Assembly (NCBI RefSeq): GCF_042466685.1
Contig: NZ_CP170448.1
Location: 1,922,001-1,986,000, forward strand
Length of the DNA stretch: 64,000 nucleotides
Source: Vreelandella sp042466685
GTDB lineage: Bacteria > Pseudomonadota > Gammaproteobacteria > Pseudomonadales > Halomonadaceae
Direction of reading: 5' to 3'
A program made the translations under genes and the position numbers. A model generated the notes under the pieces. That model did no database searches. It had not been told where the DNA came from and saw only the letters and a program-made list of their open reading frames with translations. Positions 43,283-51,774 of this stretch are shown here, one piece after another; within the stretch, counting starts at the first letter, position 1, and each line of letters opens with the position of its first letter.

Positions 43283-43746
43283 TGACCTCGTCTTGCTGTG
43301 ACGCTTTGTCTGATACTTCTCTACACCGTGCTGGCACGGTCGTCGATCATGTTGCGCAAAGTGTCATCGTAGAAATTTCCGCCCAACAGAACTGCGAGCA
43401 GTGCGCTCAGGGGAGAGGTTGTGGCGGACGTTTGTTGGCGCGCCAGCGCAGTCAGCGCATTGCTGTTGCACTCCCCACGAGAACCAGTAACGCTGAGCGA
43501 AACTATCCGCTAGGCCGTCAAGTCACTATTAGCTTACCGCGCACCTCTGTCACACTGCTGGCTTTTTGTGTTTATGGATTGCCACTTATGTTGGCGCTGT
43601 TGCTATCCGGCACGGTGTCGTTTGTAAGTGACATGGTTTGGCTGGCACCGCTGAGTTTTTTTATTGCCTTGGTCGGCGGTGCGCTAGGTATTAAATACCT
43701 AATGCGTGGGCGTGGGGAACGCTTTCGCCCACGCTTGGTCAATTAG
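43279..43746 (+). CDS. rseC: SoxR-reducing/sigma-E regulator RseC
   Basis: A 155-residue inner-membrane protein with an N-terminal cytoplasmic Cys cluster (NCEQCAQGRGCGG), the RseC/RsxC-like redox motif, and two membrane helices about 93-115 and 118-140. In E. coli it helps reset SoxR and modulates sigma-E; in Pseudomonas the equivalent is MucC. It overlaps rseB by four bases. Confidence 0.9.
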   Translation: MMTSSCCDALSDTSLHRAGTVVDHVAQSVIVEISAQQNCEQCAQGRGCGGRLLARQRSQRIAVALPTRTSNAERNYPLGRQVTISLPRTSVTLLAFCVYGLPLMLALLLSGTVSFVSDMVWLAPLSFFIALVGGALGIKYLMRGRGERFRPRLVN

Positions 43747-43828
43747 TTCGTCAATTTGGTTCTCCGGCATCTCGCTTTGAGTTGTTGATCTGTCATTGAT
43801 TGCTATTACATAAAGTAGGAGCTCTTGC

Positions 43829-45253
43829 ATGAAGCGCTTGATTCTCCCTTCCACGCTTTGGGTCTGTGTGGTGGCACTGCTAACGTTTGGCCAAGTCGCC
43901 AACGCTCAGAATTTGCCTGATTTCACTGCCTTAGTTGAAGACGCTGCGCCAGGGGTAGTGAATATCTCGACCAGTCGAACGGTACAGCGCAGTAGCGCGC
44001 CGGGTTTGGGTGGGTTCGGTGGTCAGGAGATCCCGGAAATTTTCCGTCACTTTTTTGGAGAGGAGTTCGGTGATCGCTTTCCAGCACCGCCTGGTGGCGG
44101 GCAGGGGCGTACAGAAGAGCGGCAGTCTTTAGGCTCAGGGTTCGTTATCAGTGAAGATGGTTATGTAATGACCAATGCACACGTTGTGCAGGATGCTGAT
44201 GAGATCCTCGTGCGGCTCAATGACCGGCGTGAATTGAGTGCGGAAGTGATAGGTAGCGATCCACAGACTGATGTGGCGCTACTTAAAATTGATGCCAGTG
44301 ACTTGCCTACACTTACGCTAGGGGATTCTGATGAGCTCAAAGTAGGTGAGTGGGTGGCTGCTATTGGCTCGCCTTTTGGTTTTGATCATTCGGTCACCGC
44401 GGGTATTGTCAGTGCCATTAACCGTACCTTGCCGCGAGATGCGTATGTGCCGTTTATTCAAACCGATGTAGCGATCAACCCCGGTAACTCCGGTGGCCCG
44501 CTGTTCAATCTAGATGGCGAAGTGGTGGGTATTAACTCACAAATCTTTACCCGCAGCGGTGGCTTTATGGGCGTCTCGTTTGCCATTCCCATTAACGTTG
44601 CCATGGATGTGGCCGACCAGCTGCGTGAAGGTGGTCGCGTGAACCGTGGTTGGTTAGGTGTGATGATCCAGCCCGTGTCTGACGACCTGGCCGAATCGTT
44701 CGGCATGGAGAGTGCGATTGGCGCGCTGATTGCTGACCTTGATCCCGAAGGCCCCGCGGCACAGGGTGGGCTTCAGGCTGGCGATGTCATCCTGGAGGTC
44801 AATGGTGAAGAGGTCGAACGCTCGAGTTCACTGCCACGGCTGATTGGTAAAGGTGCGCCCGGCACCGAGGTGGAGCTCACCTTGATGCGTGACGGTGAAG
44901 AGCTGACCGAGTCAGTCGAATTAGGTAGCTGGCCAGATGCCGAGCAGCAGACGGCGCAGGGCAGCAGCAATAATCAAGCGCGTCTTGGTGTCATGGTCGC
45001 AGAAATTGATGACACCATGCGTGAGCAGTTGAATATTCCCGGCGGTGTGATCGTGCGCCAGGTTGAGTCTGGCAGCGTGGCTGCTGAGGCCGGCATTCGC
45101 CCAGGTGATGTATTAGTGAGCATTGATCACCGCAGCGTTTCCTCTTCCAATGAGCTGGTAGAGATTGTCGAGGCGTTGCCCACTGACCGTGCTATTCCAG
45201 TACGTCTGTTCCGCGATGGGCGCTCACTCTTTGTAGCGCTTCGTCTGGAATAG
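43829..45253 (+). CDS. mucD: Periplasmic DegP-type serine protease MucD
   Basis: A 474-residue trypsin-like protease/chaperone for misfolded envelope proteins. Signal peptide ends near ANA-QNL (residue 26). Triad H118 (TNAHVV), D148 (QTDVALLKID) and S221 (NPGNSGGPL) are intact, followed by two PDZ domains (about 260-360 and 380-470). AGGAGCTCTTGC precedes the ATG. Clustered with rpoE genes it matches MucD of Pseudomonas. Confidence 0.95.
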   Translation: MKRLILPSTLWVCVVALLTFGQVANAQNLPDFTALVEDAAPGVVNISTSRTVQRSSAPGLGGFGGQEIPEIFRHFFGEEFGDRFPAPPGGGQGRTEERQSLGSGFVISEDGYVMTNAHVVQDADEILVRLNDRRELSAEVIGSDPQTDVALLKIDASDLPTLTLGDSDELKVGEWVAAIGSPFGFDHSVTAGIVSAINRTLPRDAYVPFIQTDVAINPGNSGGPLFNLDGEVVGINSQIFTRSGGFMGVSFAIPINVAMDVADQLREGGRVNRGWLGVMIQPVSDDLAESFGMESAIGALIADLDPEGPAAQGGLQAGDVILEVNGEEVERSSSLPRLIGKGAPGTEVELTLMRDGEELTESVELGSWPDAEQQTAQGSSNNQARLGVMVAEIDDTMREQLNIPGGVIVRQVESGSVAAEAGIRPGDVLVSIDHRSVSSSNELVEIVEALPTDRAIPVRLFRDGRSLFVALRLE

Positions 45254-45271
45254 CCCGCCTATTTTCACTCC

Positions 45272-45294
45272 TGGTCCGGCGGTTCTCGCCGGAC
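45272..45294 (+). terminator. Hairpin after mucD (possible terminator)
   Basis: Perfect 9-base stem GGTCCGGCG/CGCCGGACC with loop GTTCT, 18 bases after the stop. There is no T-run, so termination may be weak or Rho-aided. Confidence 0.5.
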
Positions 45295-45448
45295 CGCTGT
45301 TCCTAGCCTGCGCATATCGCTACAATAGCGAATATCTTTTTGTCGGAAATGGCCCTTATTTTCAAACGGCAGCTGTTTTCGAGCTTTGAACTCTCGAAGC
45401 GGCCTGCTAGTGGGGCCGCTTGCGTACCACTAAGGCAGAACAGACTCG

Positions 45449-47266
45449 ATGTCCCAAGACGTTCCCAACGGAAAGCTTAAGCACATACGCAATTTCTCTA
45501 TTATCGCTCACATCGACCATGGTAAATCGACGCTCTCTGATCGCCTGATCCAGACCTGCGAGGGGCTGACCGAGCGTGAGCTTAAAGAGCAAGTGCTCGA
45601 TTCAATGGACATTGAGCGTGAGCGTGGTATTACCATCAAAGCGCAGTCGGTCACGCTGGATTACACCGCCGCCGATGGTCAGGTTTACCAACTGAATTTT
45701 ATCGATACCCCTGGGCACGTCGACTTCTCTTATGAAGTGTCGCGTTCGCTCTACGCCTGTGAAGGGGCGTTGCTGGTGGTCGATGCTGCACAAGGGGTGG
45801 AGGCTCAGTCGGTCGCTAACTGCTATACCGCTATCGAACAAGGCCTGGAAGTACTGCCGGTACTTAACAAAATCGATTTGCCCCAAGCGGACTGCGACAA
45901 GGTCGCTCAGGAGATCGAAGAGATTATTGGCCTCGATGCCACTGATGCCTGCCAGGTTTCGGCTAAAAGCGGCATTGGCATCGATGCACTGCTTGAGCGT
46001 TTGGTGCGTGATATACCGCCGCCCAAAGGTGACCCGGAGGCGCCGCTGCAAGCGCTGATTATCGACTCCTGGTTTGATAACTACCTTGGCGTTGTCTCGT
46101 TAGTACGTCTTTTCGACGGCACGCTGCGTAAGGGCGACAAGATTCGCATTAAATCAACGGGACGTGATTGGGGCGCCACGGAGGTGGGTATTTTTACCCC
46201 CCAGCGCAAACAGACCGATATTCTGCGCGCCGGTGAAGTGGGCTTTATTGTCGCAGGCATTAAAGAGATTCACGGGGCACCAGTGGGCGATACGATTACC
46301 CACACCAAAACACCTGATGTAGCGCGTCTGCCTGGTTTCCAAAAGGTAAAACCGCAGGTGTATGCGGGTATGTTTCCGGTCAGTGCGGATGATTACGAAG
46401 ATTTCCGCGATGCGCTTGAAAAACTGGCGCTTAACGATGCCTCGCTTGAGTATGTGCCAGAGAACTCCGACGCACTTGGTTTTGGTTTCCGGGTAGGCTT
46501 TCTTGGCACCCTGCACATGGAGATCATTCAAGAGCGCCTGGAGCGAGAGTATGGCATCGACCTGCTCACTACCGCCCCCACGGTTGTCTACGAACTGGCG
46601 ATGAAGAGTGGTGATGTTAACTACGTGTCCAACCCTTCCAAGCTGCCCGATATGGCCGACGTAGATGAAATGCGTGAGCCGATCGTCCGCGCCAGTATAT
46701 TGGTTCCCCAGGAGTACGTGGGTAACGTCATTGCCGAGTGTGAGCAGCGTCGTGGTGTGCAGCGTGATATGCAGTTTTTGGGCAACCAGATCCAGTTAGC
46801 CTACGAGCTGCCCATGTCAGAAGTGGTCATGGATTTCTTTGATCGCCTGAAGTCTATCTCCAAGGGGTACGCCTCACTTGAGTACAACTTCGAGCGTTTT
46901 GAAATGGCCAAGTTGGTGCGTCTTGACGTACTGATTAATGGCGACAAGGTAGACGCGCTAGCGGTGATTATCCACCGTGATCACGCCCACCAGCGTGGCC
47001 GTCTGCTGGTGGAAAAGATGAAAGAGCTGATCCCACGGCAGATGTTTGATGTGGCGATTCAGGCAGCGATTGGTGGGCAAGTGGTGGCTCGCTCCACCGT
47101 GAAGGCGCTACGCAAGAATGTGACGGCTAAGTGTTACGGCGGCGATGTCAGCCGTAAGAAAAAACTGCTCGAGAAACAGAAAGCAGGTAAGAAACGCATG
47201 AAACAAGTGGGGCGCGTGGAAATCCCCCAGGATGCCTTCCTTGCTGTGCTCAAGGTTAACGACTAG
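45449..47266 (+). CDS. lepA: Elongation factor 4 (LepA)
   Basis: A 605-residue translational GTPase acting on stalled or back-translocating ribosomes. G motifs: AHIDHGKST, IDTPGHVDF, NKIDLPQAD, and SAKSGIGID; the unique C-terminal domain carries RKNVTAKCYGGDVSRKKKLL. It lies just upstream of lepB, the pairing used to name it. The leader holds an inverted repeat TCGCTA-CAA-TAGCGA at 45317-45331. Confidence 0.97.
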   Translation: MSQDVPNGKLKHIRNFSIIAHIDHGKSTLSDRLIQTCEGLTERELKEQVLDSMDIERERGITIKAQSVTLDYTAADGQVYQLNFIDTPGHVDFSYEVSRSLYACEGALLVVDAAQGVEAQSVANCYTAIEQGLEVLPVLNKIDLPQADCDKVAQEIEEIIGLDATDACQVSAKSGIGIDALLERLVRDIPPPKGDPEAPLQALIIDSWFDNYLGVVSLVRLFDGTLRKGDKIRIKSTGRDWGATEVGIFTPQRKQTDILRAGEVGFIVAGIKEIHGAPVGDTITHTKTPDVARLPGFQKVKPQVYAGMFPVSADDYEDFRDALEKLALNDASLEYVPENSDALGFGFRVGFLGTLHMEIIQERLEREYGIDLLTTAPTVVYELAMKSGDVNYVSNPSKLPDMADVDEMREPIVRASILVPQEYVGNVIAECEQRRGVQRDMQFLGNQIQLAYELPMSEVVMDFFDRLKSISKGYASLEYNFERFEMAKLVRLDVLINGDKVDALAVIIHRDHAHQRGRLLVEKMKELIPRQMFDVAIQAAIGGQVVARSTVKALRKNVTAKCYGGDVSRKKKLLEKQKAGKKRMKQVGRVEIPQDAFLAVLKVND

Positions 47267-47281
47267 GAAAGAACGCCACTC

Positions 47282-48085
47282 ATGGATTTTTCATTACTGC
47301 TGGTACTTGCCGTTGCGCTTTCGGGCGTTATTTACCTGTTGGACGTGTGGCTATTAAAGCCCAAGCGCCGCCAACGCTTCGCCGCAGCGGAGGCCAAGAC
47401 CCAGGACGGGCTTGATCCAGCTACCAGCGAGAAGCTGCTTAAAGAGCCTTGGCCGGTTGACTACGCGCGCTCGTTTTTTCCAGTGCTGCTGGTGGTGCTG
47501 GTGGTGCGTAGTTTTATCATCGAACCGTTTCAGATTCCCTCTGGTTCAATGCGTCCTACGCTGGAAGTCGGTGACTTTATTCTGGTTAACAAGTTTGCCT
47601 ACGGCCTACGTTTGCCGGTGGTGAACACCCGCTTTATCGAAGTCGGCGACCCTGAGCGTGGCGATGTCATGGTGTTTCGTTTCCCCGATGAGCCTTCGGT
47701 GAACTTCATCAAGCGTGTCGTCGGCATGCCCGGGGATCGCATTCGTTATGAAGGTAAGCAGCTCTACGTTAACGGTGAGCCGGTGACGAAAGAGCTGATC
47801 GAAGAGGGGCCCGAAGGGTCGCCTCAACAGCTACTGTTAGAAGAGCGCCTTGGTGATGCCGAGCACTTTATATACAACAACCCGCGCGACCCTGGCCCGC
47901 AAATGCGTGAAGTGGAAGTCCCTGAAGGGCACTACTTCATGATGGGTGATAATCGCGACCACTCCAACGACAGCCGTTACTGGGGATTCGTGCCGGAAGA
48001 GAATATTGTCGGGCGCGCGTTTGCAGTATGGATGCATTGGGATGGCGGGTTGCCAAGCTTTACCAGCGTGCGGCACATTGAATGA
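47282..48085 (+). CDS. lepB: Signal peptidase I
   Basis: A 267-residue inner-membrane protease removing signal peptides. Two N-terminal membrane helices (about 3-22 and 61-79) precede the periplasmic domain with catalytic S89 (IPSGSMRPTL) and K144 (NFIKRVVGMPGD); GDNRDHSNDSRYWG is the family box E. It starts 15 bases after lepA. Confidence 0.97.
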   Translation: MDFSLLLVLAVALSGVIYLLDVWLLKPKRRQRFAAAEAKTQDGLDPATSEKLLKEPWPVDYARSFFPVLLVVLVVRSFIIEPFQIPSGSMRPTLEVGDFILVNKFAYGLRLPVVNTRFIEVGDPERGDVMVFRFPDEPSVNFIKRVVGMPGDRIRYEGKQLYVNGEPVTKELIEEGPEGSPQQLLLEERLGDAEHFIYNNPRDPGPQMREVEVPEGHYFMMGDNRDHSNDSRYWGFVPEENIVGRAFAVWMHWDGGLPSFTSVRHIE

Positions 48086-48152
48086 AGACGCTGCCAGTAC
48101 TGGATTTAGTTAGTTATGTCACTTTAGTTAACGTCAATGACGTAGGAGAGCT

Positions 48153-48845
48153 GTGAGTAATTCCTTGAACGCTTTTTGCCGACGAATCGGCCATACCTTT
48201 GGCGACGATACGCTATTGGAATTGGCCTTGACCCACCGTAGCTTCGGTGGTCGTAACAATGAGCGCCTGGAGTTTCTGGGTGACTCCATCGTTAACTTTG
48301 TTATCGCCGAGGCACTGTTTCAGCGCTTTCCCCAAGCCCGGGAAGGGCAGCTTTCACGTCTGCGCGCACGCTTGGTAAAGGGACAGACTCTGGCGGAGTT
48401 GGCCCGTGAAATGGAGTTTGGTGAGTGTTTGCGACTGGGCTCCGGCGAGATGAAAAGCGGTGGACACCGTCGTGAATCTATTCTAGCGGATGCGGTAGAA
48501 GCCATTATTGGCGCTATTTATCTCGACGCTGGCATGGATGTGGTGCGTGACCGTGTGTTGAATTGGTACGCCGCTAGGCTGGAAAATATTTCGTTACAAG
48601 ACACCCAGAAAGATCCTAAAACGCGACTGCAGGAGTTTCTGCAATCGCGTCAAGCCGCGCTACCGCGGTATGAAGTTGTCTGCGTAAAGGGTGAGGCGCA
48701 TGCCCAGACCTTTACCGTGGAGTGCTACATTGACCTGCTGGCTGAGCATACCACTGGTAAAGGCCCTAGCCGCCGCCATGCTGAACAGCAGGCGGCAGAA
48801 GAAGCGCTGTCGTACCTCGAAAAAAGCCCTGGAGATAAATCATGA
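48153..48845 (+). CDS. rnc: Ribonuclease III
   Basis: A 230-residue double-stranded RNA endonuclease for rRNA and mRNA processing. The catalytic box RLEFLGDSIVNFVIAEAL and DAVEAIIGAIYLD with the metal Glu are present, followed by a dsRBD from about residue 150. The start is GTG with AGGAGA upstream. Its end overlaps era (ATGA). Confidence 0.96.
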   Translation: MSNSLNAFCRRIGHTFGDDTLLELALTHRSFGGRNNERLEFLGDSIVNFVIAEALFQRFPQAREGQLSRLRARLVKGQTLAELAREMEFGECLRLGSGEMKSGGHRRESILADAVEAIIGAIYLDAGMDVVRDRVLNWYAARLENISLQDTQKDPKTRLQEFLQSRQAALPRYEVVCVKGEAHAQTFTVECYIDLLAEHTTGKGPSRRHAEQQAAEEALSYLEKSPGDKS

Positions 48846-49741
48846 GCCAAACCTGCGGATTCGTTGCCATTGTTGGCCGACCCAACGTGGGCAAATCAAC
48901 CCTCATGAACCGTATTCTGGGGCAGAAAATATCGATCACCTCGCGGCGCCCGCAAACCACGCGCCATCAGGTGATGGGTATTAAAACAGTCGATGAGACG
49001 CAGTTTATCTACGTGGATACGCCGGGCATGCACATCATGTCCAAGGATCGTAATAAAGCCATCAACCGCTTTATGAACCAGGCGGCCACCCAGGCGCTGC
49101 GCGATGTGGACTGTGTGGTGTTTATTATCGACCGTACCCGCTGGACGGAAGAGGATCAGGCGGTATTAAAGCGCCTGGAGCACGTAAAAGCACCGGTGAT
49201 TCTGGCGGTGAATAAAGTCGATCGCCTGGGCGAAAAAGGTGATTTGCTGCCATGGCTGGCAGAGGTGGGCGCGCGCCGCGATTTTGCCGCTATCGTGCCG
49301 ATTTCAGCCAAGCACGGCACTCAGGTGGATACCCTGGAAGAGGAGGTGGCCAAACACCTGCCTGAGAGTGTGCACTTCTTCCCTGAAGACCAGATTACCG
49401 ACAAAAGCCTGCGCTTTATGGCCGCCGAGCTGGTGCGTGAAAAAGTGATGCGCCAATTGGGCGACGAGCTGCCCTACCAGATGACCGTTGAAATTGAAGA
49501 GTTTCGCGAGACAGAGCGGGTGACTCATATCAGCGCTTTGATTTTGGTGGAGCGTCAGGGGCAAAAAGTCATCTTGATTGGTGAAAACGGCGACCGCCTC
49601 AAGAGCATTGGTCGCGAGGCGCGCCTGGATATGGAGCGCGCCCTGGGCACCAAAGTGATGCTCAATTTATGGGTGAAAGTAAAACGCGGCTGGTCGGATG
49701 ACGAACGCGCCTTGAAAAGCTTGGGTTACGATCTCGATTGA
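48842..49741 (+). CDS. era: GTPase Era
   Basis: A 299-residue GTPase for 16S rRNA 3'-end maturation and 30S assembly. GRPNVGKST, YVDTPG, NKVDRLGEK and the C-terminal KH domain (GQKVILIGENGDRLKSIGRE) are clear. It is translationally coupled to rnc. Confidence 0.97.
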   Translation: MSQTCGFVAIVGRPNVGKSTLMNRILGQKISITSRRPQTTRHQVMGIKTVDETQFIYVDTPGMHIMSKDRNKAINRFMNQAATQALRDVDCVVFIIDRTRWTEEDQAVLKRLEHVKAPVILAVNKVDRLGEKGDLLPWLAEVGARRDFAAIVPISAKHGTQVDTLEEEVAKHLPESVHFFPEDQITDKSLRFMAAELVREKVMRQLGDELPYQMTVEIEEFRETERVTHISALILVERQGQKVILIGENGDRLKSIGREARLDMERALGTKVMLNLWVKVKRGWSDDERALKSLGYDLD

Positions 49742-49749
49742 AAGTAGCG

Positions 49750-50445
49750 ATGTCACCAGAGCCGGCTTTTCTGCTCCACCGTCGGCCTTATCGTGAAACC
49801 AGTGCACTGGTGGATCTATTAACGCTTGATTACGGCAGAGTGCGTGCTGTCGCCCATGGTGGACAAAGGCCCGGCTCAAAATCCCGTCAGCGGCTACAGC
49901 CGTTTACACCGCTGTTTGTGACCTGGCAGGGCAGCCGTGAGCTAAAGCGGCTTACCCTGATGGAATCCCGCGGCCAGACGGCGCTGCTGGCCGGTGAAGG
50001 ATTGCTATGCGGCCTTTACGCCAATGAGATTGCAACCCGGCTGCTGCCGCTGGAACTGCCAGCCCCTGAGGTTTTTGCGTTTTACACCGCCCTGCTTGAA
50101 GCGCTACCAGCGCCAGCGGAGCGAGCGCTGGCGTTACGCCGCTACGAGTGGGCGTTGTTAGAGACGCTGGAGGCCACGCCACAGTTTATGACACCAGAAG
50201 GCGGCGTCTTGGATCCCCAGCTCCGCTACCGCTTTGACACCGCTAGCCGGGCATTTATGCCTACAGAGCGTGGGCTTGATGGCAGAACGCTGCGTTATAT
50301 TGAGCAGGGGGATTGGCAGCATGAAGGCCTTGCCAATGCATTGAAGGCGGTGATGCGAGCGGCCTTGGCACCCCATCTGGGCACCACCGTGTTACGTTCG
50401 CGGGAGCTGATGCTTGATTTAGCGCGGCGCCGTCAGCGTCCCTAA
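49750..50445 (+). CDS. recO: DNA repair protein RecO
   Basis: A 231-residue RecF-pathway mediator that with RecR loads RecA on SSB-coated DNA. The N-terminal OB-fold begins AFLLHRRPYRETSALVDLL, matching the family. The frame allows a TTG at 49738 overlapping era, but the ATG at 49750 fits the family length; neither has a good ribosome-binding site. Zinc cysteines of some RecO are absent, as in other gammaproteobacteria. Confidence 0.93.
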   Translation: MSPEPAFLLHRRPYRETSALVDLLTLDYGRVRAVAHGGQRPGSKSRQRLQPFTPLFVTWQGSRELKRLTLMESRGQTALLAGEGLLCGLYANEIATRLLPLELPAPEVFAFYTALLEALPAPAERALALRRYEWALLETLEATPQFMTPEGGVLDPQLRYRFDTASRAFMPTERGLDGRTLRYIEQGDWQHEGLANALKAVMRAALAPHLGTTVLRSRELMLDLARRRQRP

Positions 50446-50489
50446 TTACAGTTCTCAAACTCTTATCTTATCGTTGCGCTGGAGGCTTT

Positions 50490-51326
50490 ATGCACCCCCC
50501 TCGGATACTGTTAGGCGTCAATATCGATCACATTGCGACACTTCGCCAAGCCCGTGGTACTCGCTACCCTGACCCCGTGCAGGCGGCATTAGTCGTTGAA
50601 GAGGCGGGCGCCGATGGCATTACGGTGCATTTGCGTGAAGACAGGCGGCATATTCAGCCCCGGGATGTGCGTATTCTGGCCGAAGTGCTTAATACGCGCA
50701 TGAATCTGGAGATGGCCGTAACCGAAGAGATGCTTGCGCTGGCTGAAGAAATTCGTCCTGCCCATGTCTGTTTAGTGCCGGAAAAACGCGAAGAGTTGAC
50801 CACCGAAGGCGGCCTGGACGTGATTGGCAGTTTTGACGCCATTGCCAGTGCTTGTCAGCGGCTAAGTGCGGCGGGGTGTGATGTGTCCCTGTTTATCGAC
50901 CCTGACGTGGAGCAGATTGATGCAGCTCTACGCGCCGGAGCGCCGACGATTGAGCTGCACACAGGTGCTTATGCAGAAGCGCGTCCTGGTAGTGAGGCCG
51001 CCAATGCGGAGTATCAGCGCTTAACGACCGCCGCAACTCACGCGATCTCATTAGGCTTGGTGGTGAATGCTGGTCACGGCTTGCACTACCATAACGTTGA
51101 GGCAATTGCGGCGCTACCGGGCGTCAACGAGCTCAATATTGGTCATGCCATTATTGCCCGGGCGCTGTTTGTGGGCCTTAAAGAGGCCGTGCAGGAGATG
51201 AAGCGCTTAATCATTGCTGGCCAGGAAGCAGGTTTGATGGCGGCCCTCGATGCCCATGATCATGAGCACGACCATGACCATGAAAGTGGTTCAGGGCACG
51301 TTCACAATGGTTGCTGCGGACATTAA
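50490..51326 (+). CDS. pdxJ: Pyridoxine 5'-phosphate synthase with His-rich tail
   Basis: A 278-residue TIM-barrel enzyme forming pyridoxine phosphate from 1-deoxyxylulose-5-phosphate and 3-amino-2-oxopropyl phosphate. ILLGVNIDHIATLRQARGT, then HLREDRRHI and NIGHAIIARALFVG, are the conserved active-site segments. PdxJ is usually about 243 residues; here the last 25 residues add eight His and two Cys (HDHEHDHDH ... GCCGH), a metal-binding type tail. Enzyme identity is certain; the role of the tail is not known. Confidence 0.96.
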   Translation: MHPPRILLGVNIDHIATLRQARGTRYPDPVQAALVVEEAGADGITVHLREDRRHIQPRDVRILAEVLNTRMNLEMAVTEEMLALAEEIRPAHVCLVPEKREELTTEGGLDVIGSFDAIASACQRLSAAGCDVSLFIDPDVEQIDAALRAGAPTIELHTGAYAEARPGSEAANAEYQRLTTAATHAISLGLVVNAGHGLHYHNVEAIAALPGVNELNIGHAIIARALFVGLKEAVQEMKRLIIAGQEAGLMAALDAHDHEHDHDHESGSGHVHNGCCGH

Positions 51327-51359
51327 ACTGCGATTTCTATTGAGAGGTTTCTTTAGGCG

Positions 51360-51743
51360 ATGATTGTGGGAATTGGCTCGGATATTGCCCGAGTTGAGCG
51401 TTTTTCGCGGGCTATGCAGCGGCACGGCCCGCGCTTTGCTCAGCGCATTTTAGGTCCCGAAGAGCATGCGCTGTGGCAGCAGAAATCTGAGCCCGCCGCG
51501 TTCCTGGCCAAACGCTTCGCTGCCAAAGAGGCCTTTGTTAAAGCGTTGGGGTTAGGCCTACGCCAGGGTTTGCAGTGGTGTGATATTCAGGTGCTGAACG
51601 ATGCCTTGGGTAAGCCCTATTTCTTGCTCAACGGCGAAGCTGGAAGGCTTTTACAAGCTGCAGGTGTCACCACCAGTCACGTAACGTTGAGTGATGAAGC
51701 CGAGTATGCGGTGGCGTTTGTTGTACTAGAGCGTGAACTATAG
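51360..51743 (+). CDS. acpS: Holo-ACP synthase
   Basis: A 127-residue enzyme that transfers 4'-phosphopantetheine from CoA to Ser37 of the acyl carrier protein. MIVGIGSDIARVERF and FLAKRFAAKEAFVKALG contain the Mg2+ Asp and Glu and the catalytic loop. It follows pdxJ by 33 bases, the usual pdxJ-acpS pair. Confidence 0.96.
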   Translation: MIVGIGSDIARVERFSRAMQRHGPRFAQRILGPEEHALWQQKSEPAAFLAKRFAAKEAFVKALGLGLRQGLQWCDIQVLNDALGKPYFLLNGEAGRLLQAAGVTTSHVTLSDEAEYAVAFVVLEREL

Positions 51744-51774
51744 CGTGAAAACCAAGGCTAACGTTGAGTTTTGC

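Noticed and set aside
45317..45331. Inverted repeat TCGCTA-CAA-TAGCGA as an operator or terminator before lepA
   Set aside because: Short arms, loop of three, and only a partial T-run after it; too weak for a separate call.
51240..51326. His-rich end of pdxJ as a frameshift artefact
   Set aside because: The frame is continuous, the alternating His/Asp codons are well formed and acpS follows normally, so it is treated as a real tail.
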